From assembly GCA_028702495.1 (NCBI GenBank), contig JAQVOS010000009.1:1-36512 (forward strand): a DNA stretch of 36,512 nt, read 5' to 3'. A program made the translations under genes and the position numbers. A model generated the notes under the pieces. That model did not search any database, was not told the origin of the DNA, and saw nothing but the letters and a program-made list of their open reading frames with translations. Of the stretch, positions 18,711 to 26,252 are shown in pieces. Within the stretch, counting starts at the first letter, position 1. Each line of letters opens with the position of its first letter. This DNA is from Bacilli bacterium (GTDB lineage: Bacteria; Bacillota_I; Bacilli_A; ML615J-28; CAG-698).

Positions 18711-19587
18711 ATTTATCTCCTAAATATTTTTTGATTCCTTGACAAACATGATTGATATTCTCGTAGTCAAGGTAGCAGTCTTGTTCACAATGAATGTTTT
18801 GAATCACCAAACGACCATTTTTTCTTTGCATGGCCATAATTCCAACATTCGATTGGTACATAAAACTCATATGATCAGAGGTAGCAAAATATCCCCCTTT
18901 TTTTACTTCATGATTGAATTGAGGGTGATCTAAATTGACAAAACTCGATTGTAATTCTTCAGCAAGGCGTTTGTCTTTATAGTGATAAAACGCAAAGGTA
19001 TTTCCTACTCCAACACAGTCCAAAATAATGTAGCGTTTGCGTTGCTTCTTTAAAAATCGCGATAATAATAACGAGCCTATGAGACCTTTTTCTTCATTAT
19101 CAAAAAATACGAAGGCGACTCGTCTTGATTTTATCTCATGCATGAGCGATAAAACACTCAGTACTCCGCTCGTGTTATCATTATAATTATTGCGATTTGG
19201 AATTGAGAAAAAACCAAGCATGTAAGCCATTAACAAGACCATAAAGACAACATACGCAATGAAAGCCACTTCTAACGGAGTAAAAATGATGATGATAGGT
19301 AATAATACCCATATGAGAACATAGAGAAAGATATTAAACAAGACAAAATGATTCATCATCCAACTCGCCATCCGTGGGGGAGTATCATAATGAGCACCAA
19401 TAACCACTGATGCTTCATTAATATTCCCCACGACGACGTTTTTGGCAAGTTTACTATCAGGGAGAATCGCGACTTCAAGTCCTAAGTTTATTGCTTTCGT
19501 AAATAAATAATCACGAAAAGCTTCTTTACTCGTTGTACGCATCCGTTCCTGATAGTTTTGGAGTTCGACTAATAGGTTTTCAATCAT
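18697..19587 (-). CDS. M28-family metallopeptidase with inserted transmembrane segments
   Basis: VIGAHYDTPP, NYNDNTSG, FFDNEEKGLIGS, LDCVG, TSDHMSF match M28 zinc-ligand motifs; hydrophobic ~70-aa insertion between HYD and NDN. Confidence 0.8.
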   Translation of the reverse strand: MIENLLVELQNYQERMRTTSKEAFRDYLFTKAINLGLEVAILPDSKLAKNVVVGNINEASVVIGAHYDTPPRMASWMMNHFVLFNIFLYVLIWVLLPIIIIFTPLEVAFIAYVVFMVLLMAYMLGFFSIPNRNNYNDNTSGVLSVLSLMHEIKSRRVAFVFFDNEEKGLIGSLLLSRFLKKQRKRYIILDCVGVGNTFAFYHYKDKRLAEELQSSFVNLDHPQFNHEVKKGGYFATSDHMSFMYQSNVGIMAMQRKNGRLVIQNIHCEQDCYLDYENINHVCQGIKKYLGDKYDIR

Positions 19588-21491
19588 GATTTTTTCATAG
19601 TGGCGATTTCTTTTTGAAGTTTTTCCATGAAACTAGAAACCGATAAAACGATGGTATCCTTTGAACCATACTCACGAATGGTGAGTTGATTGTTTGCAAC
19701 TTCTTCATCGCCCACAACGATTTGATATGGAATTTTCTTGGTTTGAGCTTCGCGGATTTTATACCCTAATTTTTCATCACGATCATCGATTTCCACGCGA
19801 ATATCTTTTTCTTTCATTTCTTTCACAAGATTTTTAATAAATTCCAAATGATATTCATTGTTAACAGGAATGACTTTTACTTGTACAGGAGCAAGCCATG
19901 TTGGGAAAGCTCCGCCAAAGTGTTCGATAATAACCCCGATGAAACGTTCAATTGATCCAAATAAAGCACGATGAAGCATAATTGGACGACGTTTTTCACC
20001 ATTTTCATCGACATAAGTTAGATCAAAGCGTTCTGGGAGGAACATGTCAAGTTGAATGGTTCCACATTGCCAAATGCGGTTCATGGAGTCGCGAAGTTTG
20101 AAATCTAGTTTTGGGCCATAGAAAGCACCATCTCCAGGATTTACTTTAAAATCGCGTCCGACAGAACGGCAAGCATCCGCGAGTGCTTTTTCTGCTTTTT
20201 CCCAAGTTGCAATTTCTCCGATATATTTATGTTCAGGGCGAGTGGATAATTCGATATGATAATTGAGATTAAAGACGCTATAAACTTCTTCATACAAACG
20301 AATTAAATTACCAATTTCAGTAACAATTTGATCTTCACGCATAAAAATGTGAGCATCATCTTGGGTAAAATTACGAACTCTGAAGAGACCGTTGAGAGCG
20401 CCGCTGGCTTCATGACGATGAACAAGACCCAATTCTCCCACACGAAGAGGGAAATCGCGGTAGGAATGAATGCTATTTTTATAGACAAGCATCCCTCCAG
20501 GACAGTTCATCGGTTTAATCGCAAATTCTTTTTCATCGATGACTGAAGTATACATATTTTCACGATAATAAGACCAGTGGCCTGACACTTCCCATAATTC
20601 TTTGTTGAGCATAATGGGGGTTTGAATAAATTGGTAATTCTCACGAGTATGAACGCGATACCAATAGTTCTCTAAAGCGCGACGTAAAATCATGCCTTTT
20701 GGTAACCAAAAAGGAAAACCAGGTCCATATTCACTAATCATGAATAATTCAAGTTCGCGACCCAATTTACGATGATCGCGTTTTTCGCGTTCTTTTAGAA
20801 TTTCAAGATGGGTAGCAAGTTCCTCTGCTTCAACGAAACACACTCCATAAAGACGTTGCAATTGTTCGTTTTTCGAATCTCCACGCCAATATGCTCCCGA
20901 TACGCTCAATATCTTGGCATTCTTAAGAAACTTTGTTGAGGGGACATGAGGACCACGACACAAATCGACAAAACTTCCACATTCATATAAAGTAATGACA
21001 GCATCTTCTGGTAATTCATTGATAATTTCAACTTTGTAGCGATCATGACTAAATTTCGCGAGGGCTTCACCACGACTCACTTCAATCCGTTTGAATGGAA
21101 GATCTTGGGATGCCATGTGTTTCATTTGCTTTTCAATATTCACAAAATCAGCTTCACTAATTACAACGCCTTCTCCAGGATTGATGTCATAGTAAAATCC
21201 TTCTTCAATGGCAGGGCCAACACCAAACATCGCATTGGGATAAATGGTTTTAATGGCCGCAGCAAGTAAATGACTACAAGAATGGTTTAAAACACTAAAG
21301 GCATCTTCTTTACCCTTGAGTTCTAAAACACAATCCACTTCTATGGGACGATGAAGGTCAAATGCTTCACCATTCACCATTGCATAAATTGATTTTTTTG
21401 CAAGTGAGTTTGATATGCTTAATGCAATGTCATAGGCACTTAAGCCTTTTTCAAATTCTTTTTGACTTCCATCTTTGAATGTTACTTTCAT
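19584..21491 (-). CDS. thrS: Threonyl-tRNA synthetase
   Basis: TGS domain; NHSCSHLLAAAIK; GFYYDI; YECGSFVDLCRGPHVPST; QTPIMLNKELWEVSGHW; MNCPGGMLVYK; RNFTQDDAHIFM; RPIMLHRALFGSIERF; C-terminal anticodon-binding domain. Confidence 0.96.
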   Translation of the reverse strand: MKVTFKDGSQKEFEKGLSAYDIALSISNSLAKKSIYAMVNGEAFDLHRPIEVDCVLELKGKEDAFSVLNHSCSHLLAAAIKTIYPNAMFGVGPAIEEGFYYDINPGEGVVISEADFVNIEKQMKHMASQDLPFKRIEVSRGEALAKFSHDRYKVEIINELPEDAVITLYECGSFVDLCRGPHVPSTKFLKNAKILSVSGAYWRGDSKNEQLQRLYGVCFVEAEELATHLEILKEREKRDHRKLGRELELFMISEYGPGFPFWLPKGMILRRALENYWYRVHTRENYQFIQTPIMLNKELWEVSGHWSYYRENMYTSVIDEKEFAIKPMNCPGGMLVYKNSIHSYRDFPLRVGELGLVHRHEASGALNGLFRVRNFTQDDAHIFMREDQIVTEIGNLIRLYEEVYSVFNLNYHIELSTRPEHKYIGEIATWEKAEKALADACRSVGRDFKVNPGDGAFYGPKLDFKLRDSMNRIWQCGTIQLDMFLPERFDLTYVDENGEKRRPIMLHRALFGSIERFIGVIIEHFGGAFPTWLAPVQVKVIPVNNEYHLEFIKNLVKEMKEKDIRVEIDDRDEKLGYKIREAQTKKIPYQIVVGDEEVANNQLTIREYGSKDTIVLSVSSFMEKLQKEIATMKKS

Positions 21492-21512
21492 ATTTTTTCT
21501 CCTCTAATATAT

Positions 21513-21738
21513 AAAAAAGTCCTTAAAAACTTTATTAAGGACTAGAATCTCCAGCGGTACCACCTTGATTTGTATATAACTATACACTCTTCATTGATTC
21601 TTTAACGCAGAACTAACGGAATCCTTTTTCAAGGTCAACTCAAAGGGGGTAACAATTTCATCGCACATTGGTAGCTTACACTGCCCTACCTCGCTAGAAA
21701 CGGGAGGATAAATTGTCATATCCTTATCTTCGTTATTG
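21513..21738 (-). promoter_or_regulatory. T-box leader riboswitch of thrS
   Basis: T-box AAGGTGGTACCGCTGGAG (complement of 21549-21567); terminator AGTCCTTAA..TTAAGGACT-TTTTTT (21513-21543); Stem I apical AGCGAGGUAGGGCAGUGUAAGCUACC; possible ACC (Thr) specifier at 21648-21650. Confidence 0.9.
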
Positions 21739-21743
21739 TGATT

Positions 21744-21773
21744 ATTATACCACATTATTATTTTACTTGTCAA
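21744..21773 (-). promoter_or_regulatory. Sigma-A type promoter for thrS T-box transcript
   Basis: Minus strand TTGACA (21768-21773), 18-nt spacer, TATAAT (21744-21749). Confidence 0.75.
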
Positions 21774-21799
21774 TGATGCGACAGTATTTATTAATATTG

Positions 21800-22651
21800 T
21801 TACCCTCGTCGATAATTTTGATCCTTCAGTTCTAAAGACGTCATCATAAAGTTGATACGCTCAATAATCCGTGAACTTTTCAGCTCATCTGTGGTGTCTT
21901 TTGTTTCTTTAAAATGATCATGCAGTTGCGACAATTCATAGTTAGAAGACATGAACGTAGGTTTCATCGCGAACATGCGGTATTGGAGAATGGGACCCAA
22001 TACTTCATCGCGAATATAAGCAGTGTTTGTTTCTCCCCCCACATCATCTAACATTAAAATGGGAACGTCTTTCATCTTTTTTATAAGGCTCTCAATACCA
22101 CCTAGGGTGATTTGACTTTTCATGTGTCTTACCAAATCAGGATAATATGCAAATAAGACATGAATGCCTTTTTTTGTCATTTCTTGTGCAATTTTCAGGA
22201 GAATAAAGGTCTTCCCCGTGCCAAATGGACCATGAATAAACATCCCTTTCCCTTTGAGTGGGTTCTTGTTGAAGGCTTTTATGGCTTTATAAATGTCCGT
22301 ACGAGCTTCGCTCACAAATAGTTCATCATTATCAGGAACTTCGGGGAAAAACATCATTTCAAGACATTCTTCATTAAAACGATTGAGATAAGGACATTTA
22401 ATGTATTTGCGTTCAATGTTGCCTTCTTTATAGGTGAGTTGACTCTGGTATTCAATAGGATCGAGTCCACAAGACTTTTTCCCCATACATTTTCGACAAA
22501 CTTGCATATCTTGAGTATGTTGGAAAAAGAGTGAGAGGTTGCGCTCAAACAAAGCATCATCAATCTGATGTTCCATACAAAATGCATGAATATCAACATC
22601 ACTTTTTACGATTTTTCTAATTTTTTCGACGGAATCATTCATGTTATTCAA
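21800..22651 (-). CDS. dnaI: Primosomal protein DnaI (helicase loader, AAA+)
   Basis: Cys-rich N-terminal zinc region CRKCMGKKSCG, Walker A GPFGTGKTF, Walker B ILMLDDVGGE; adjacent to dnaB. Confidence 0.9.
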   Translation of the reverse strand: MNNMNDSVEKIRKIVKSDVDIHAFCMEHQIDDALFERNLSLFFQHTQDMQVCRKCMGKKSCGLDPIEYQSQLTYKEGNIERKYIKCPYLNRFNEECLEMMFFPEVPDNDELFVSEARTDIYKAIKAFNKNPLKGKGMFIHGPFGTGKTFILLKIAQEMTKKGIHVLFAYYPDLVRHMKSQITLGGIESLIKKMKDVPILMLDDVGGETNTAYIRDEVLGPILQYRMFAMKPTFMSSNYELSQLHDHFKETKDTTDELKSSRIIERINFMMTSLELKDQNYRRG

Positions 22652-23912
22652 ACATATCCTTTACTATATTAATCAATTCATCCTTGTTTTCTTTGATGAT
22701 AGACTCTGCTGCTTGTGGGGTTTTTGCAAGAGAATCGCTATATTCTTGATACCAACTTGGTAATTTTGCGACTTTCTTGGGCGCCTGCGGTTTTGCAGTG
22801 TTTTTTGATTTTGTGAAGTCTTTCTTTTTAAAGTGGTTTAAAGCATCATAAGCTGTTTTGACCTTTGCCATCGCCAAATTGACAGCAATTTTTTCAAAAT
22901 AATTATAACCCGGTAGTTCTCCCTTGGTTTTATTGACATATAAAATGAGAATATTAATCACGGAGATTGGGAGCTTCGTATTAAGGCTCAATTCATCAAA
23001 CATTTTGATTTCAGCAGCGCTGGGTTTTACTTGGGAAATACTTTCTAAAGCATCACTGATTGAAAGGTTTTCAACCATGTTCAGGATTTTTTGAGTTTCG
23101 TCATCAAGGCCACTGACAACAAAAACATCTTCTTTGATGGTTTCAAGACCTGGCCCGCTCACTTTATACTTCTTTTGAAACATCATACTTGCATTCCGAG
23201 CAATGCTTGCATATTCCATATTATTATTGATATGAATTGTTTTTAGTAAAACATCACGCATTTCTTCTTCATCGAGCTTATAGGTGAAACTAATGCGTTC
23301 AATCCGTTCTTGAAATTGGGGATCATCTAACACCGCCTCAGGAAGTAAGGACTCATCGACTTTAAGTTTAAATAAGGTATAATTAAAGTCTTTGTTTTCA
23401 ATAACAATATTGGGCTTAAACGTTTTGGTGATGATGGCTTCAAGCGTTTCAGTCGTAGATTGATACACATCACTAAATTTTTTTGAAATGTTTTTATATC
23501 CCGGTATACTTTTTGATGGTTTCTTATCCATTTTTTCAATTTCAACTTCACCCAATTGGGTTGATAAAAATTGTTTTAGTGTTTCATTGGCAAAAAAATC
23601 GATGGATGATAAGGGGGGATTTAGTTCAAATCCATAGCCCTTGGTTTCATGCTGGTACGTTTTAACCAAATTCATGGCTTCTAGTTTTTCAAGTCCTTGA
23701 TTAAAATGTTTCATACTAGTGAAATTCAAACTATCCATCACTTTTTTAAAGGAATAAGTACCATCCGTCTCAAGCGATTGGAAGAGCATATAAATAGCAA
23801 AACTATCAATTCCTATAAGAGGCATGTAATGAGTTGCTAAAACAGCATATTGATGAGATGATAGTGATGGCTTTTTATAGATGCGAAAAACATCATAGAG
23901 ATATTGAACCAT
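22644..23912 (-). CDS. dnaB: Replication initiation and membrane attachment protein DnaB (DnaB/DnaD family)
   Basis: Overlaps dnaI; C-terminal DnaD-like region (LPISVINILILYVNKTKGELPGYNYFEKIAVNLAMAKVKTAYDALNHFKK). Confidence 0.85.
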   Translation of the reverse strand: MVQYLYDVFRIYKKPSLSSHQYAVLATHYMPLIGIDSFAIYMLFQSLETDGTYSFKKVMDSLNFTSMKHFNQGLEKLEAMNLVKTYQHETKGYGFELNPPLSSIDFFANETLKQFLSTQLGEVEIEKMDKKPSKSIPGYKNISKKFSDVYQSTTETLEAIITKTFKPNIVIENKDFNYTLFKLKVDESLLPEAVLDDPQFQERIERISFTYKLDEEEMRDVLLKTIHINNNMEYASIARNASMMFQKKYKVSGPGLETIKEDVFVVSGLDDETQKILNMVENLSISDALESISQVKPSAAEIKMFDELSLNTKLPISVINILILYVNKTKGELPGYNYFEKIAVNLAMAKVKTAYDALNHFKKKDFTKSKNTAKPQAPKKVAKLPSWYQEYSDSLAKTPQAAESIIKENKDELINIVKDMFE

Positions 23913-23938
23913 AGAAATGCTCCTTTCGTCTTGAAAAA

Positions 23939-24304
23939 TTAATGATATAGACCAACGTCCTTGAAGGGTATAACTTTATCTAATTCTTTATAGAGTTCTT
24001 CAATAATCTTCTTTCCTTTGCCAAGAGGGAGAAGCGATTGAGTGATAATCATAAAATCGACAGATGTTACAGTATAGGATAAACTAACAATGGTAGCTGT
24101 TCCTGAATAACTAGGATTTTCGAAAAGAATTTCATGTCGATCGTGATCAACGAATTTTATATAAGCATTTAACTTTTTCACAACGGCTCTTACTGCTTCA
24201 AGAGCTTGCTCATTCCGGCAGGAATAATAACGACTCTTGAGCGTTGGAATGTAATGATGTTCCGAAGTTTCAAATGTATTGGAAAAATAATCTTTAAATT
24301 TCAT
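23939..24304 (-). CDS. Conserved-position hypothetical protein between coaE and dnaB
   Basis: 121-aa ORF overlapping coaE by 11 nt; no family recognised. Confidence 0.6.
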   Translation of the reverse strand: MKFKDYFSNTFETSEHHYIPTLKSRYYSCRNEQALEAVRAVVKKLNAYIKFVDHDRHEILFENPSYSGTATIVSLSYTVTSVDFMIITQSLLPLGKGKKIIEELYKELDKVIPFKDVGLYH

Positions 24305-24881
24305 CTTTGATTCTCCTTATCATTGCTTCTACTTGTCGCTGCGTATCTTCATAACTTCCTTCATTATTGATTAAAAAATCTGCATGTTTCACTTTTTCGT
24401 CGATAGACATTTGACGACTCATTTTCGCAATCGCATAATTTTGCGTAATATCATCACGTTGCATGAGCCGCTCAATTTGTAATTTTTCAGGAATATGAAC
24501 GACAACAATCTTGTGAAAGTCATGTTCCATATTGGCTTCGTACAATAAAGGAACATCTACAAAAACAATTTGTTCATTTGGTATCAATCTTATTTCTTGC
24601 TTAATTCGATTCTTCACTAAAGGGTGAATAATCCGATTGAGTTGTTGCTGCTTGGCTGGGCTGCTAAAAATAATTTCACCGAGAACTTTTCGATTCACTT
24701 GATCATTCTCCATAATCGAGGATCCAAAAGTTGCAACCAATGTCTTGATAACGGTTGGTTCAAGCAGTGTTTCATGAGCTAGTTCGTCACTATCGATGAC
24801 AACATAGCCTGCTTTTCGAATCATTTTGTCAACCGTTGTTTTTCCACTGGCAATACCGCCAGTAATTCCTATGATTTTCAA
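24294..24881 (-). CDS. coaE: Dephospho-CoA kinase
   Basis: IGITGGIASGKTTV, VIDSDELAHE, VDVPLLYEANMEHDFHKIVVVHIP, RLMQRDDIT. Confidence 0.95.
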   Translation of the reverse strand: MKIIGITGGIASGKTTVDKMIRKAGYVVIDSDELAHETLLEPTVIKTLVATFGSSIMENDQVNRKVLGEIIFSSPAKQQQLNRIIHPLVKNRIKQEIRLIPNEQIVFVDVPLLYEANMEHDFHKIVVVHIPEKLQIERLMQRDDITQNYAIAKMSRQMSIDEKVKHADFLINNEGSYEDTQRQVEAMIRRIKDEI

Positions 24882-24909
24882 GAGACTTCAACTCCTTTCG
24901 TTCATTTTA

Positions 24910-25740
24910 TTATAAACTTGGTGATTTGTCAATACATTGACAGTTTTTACAATGATATGTTCCTCGTCCTCCGACGACGATTTTCTTAATAGTTGTGTGA
25001 CAGATTGGACATTCGTTTTTTCCATGAATTTGTAGTTCATGTTGAAAACGGCCATGAATGGTCCCAATGGCAAATGTCCGAATGGTGGTTCCTCCACAGG
25101 CAATGGCTTCTTGTAAAACCGAAGAAGAATGAGATATAATTTGGGTAATTTCCTCATCATTTAAAGAAGAAGCAGGCCTCAATGGATGAATACGTGCGCG
25201 AAACAAGATTTCATCCACATAAATATTACCCAAGCCACTCATGATGGTTTGATCGAGAAGAGTGGATTTAATCGCTCGTTTTCTTTTTTGAAAACATTTC
25301 TTTAGGTAAGAAACGCTCATGATTTCATCCATGGGCTCTGGTCCTAATTTTTGAAGAGGATTCATCTTCCAAATATCTTCTTCACGACGAAATAGATGCA
25401 TAGTCCCAAATTTTCTCGTATCGTGATAAGCAAGAATTCCTTCTTGCCACACAAAAAGAATATGATCATGTTTCGTTGGTTCAAGATTTTCTTCAAACTG
25501 ATATCTTCCTTCCATCCGTAGATGAGAAACAAGCACTTCATGAGTATATAATAAAATGAGGTATTTTCCACGACGTTGAATGTCCTCTAGCACCTCGCCT
25601 GTGAGGCGTGTACAAAATTCATCCGGTGTTACGTTTTGTAGAATTTTCGGTGTTAAAATGCGAATATCAAGAATGGGACTTCGCGGAATTATTGAAAGGA
25701 GAACGCGTCTAACCGTCTCAACTTCTGGTAATTCTGGCAT
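24910..25740 (-). CDS. mutM: Formamidopyrimidine-DNA glycosylase
   Basis: PELPEVETVRR directly after the Met at 25740 (ORF trimmed), GLGNIYVDEILFRARIHP, C-terminal zinc finger CPICHTTIKKIVVGGRGTYHCKNCQ. Confidence 0.94.
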   Translation of the reverse strand: MPELPEVETVRRVLLSIIPRSPILDIRILTPKILQNVTPDEFCTRLTGEVLEDIQRRGKYLILLYTHEVLVSHLRMEGRYQFEENLEPTKHDHILFVWQEGILAYHDTRKFGTMHLFRREEDIWKMNPLQKLGPEPMDEIMSVSYLKKCFQKRKRAIKSTLLDQTIMSGLGNIYVDEILFRARIHPLRPASSLNDEEITQIISHSSSVLQEAIACGGTTIRTFAIGTIHGRFQHELQIHGKNECPICHTTIKKIVVGGRGTYHCKNCQCIDKSPSL

Positions 25741-25741
25741 A

Positions 25742-26242
25742 TTACATCCAAGTGACGCGATTCGAATCAAAGCGATCGACGAAGCTAAAAACTTCTTTCT
25801 TAATGGGATATCCAAGTGCTACTGCACTAAATGGTTCGATGGATGGGGAAAGTTGAAAGAAATCACGGATTGCTTCCATTCGTTCAGGTCGACCATAAAC
25901 CCCTAGCCAACAAGAGCCCAAACCTTGAGCAGTTGCTTCAAGGAGAATGTTTTCTGTCGCAGCGGCCATGTCTTGAATAGCCATGGTAGGAGCTGTTAAA
26001 TTCGAATGATCTATCAGCAATAAAATCGCTGCGGGTGCTGTTTTTAGCATTTTAAAAGAAGGTGAAAAGTCAGCGATTTTTTCGAGATCAGCTGGTTTCG
26101 TGACGACAATAAATCGCCAAGGTTGCTGATTTTTGGCACTGGGTGCTTGCATGGCTGCACGAAGCAATTGTTCAAGCACTTTTTTAGAAATGGGGGTGGA
26201 TAAAAATTCACGAACACTTCTTCTCTTATTAATGACTTCCAT
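25742..26242 (-). CDS. Nitroreductase family protein
   Basis: RRSVREFLSTPISKKVLEQLLRAAMQAPSAKNQQPWRFIVV; GLGSCWLGVYGRPERMEAIRDFF; start at 26242 after TAGGAGGC. Confidence 0.88.
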   Translation of the reverse strand: MEVINKRRSVREFLSTPISKKVLEQLLRAAMQAPSAKNQQPWRFIVVTKPADLEKIADFSPSFKMLKTAPAAILLLIDHSNLTAPTMAIQDMAAATENILLEATAQGLGSCWLGVYGRPERMEAIRDFFQLSPSIEPFSAVALGYPIKKEVFSFVDRFDSNRVTWM

Positions 26243-26252
26243 GATAAGCCTC

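Noticed and set aside
21591-21773. 60-aa minus-strand ORF upstream of thrS
   Set aside because: Overlaps the promoter and T-box leader; the RNA element explains the sequence.
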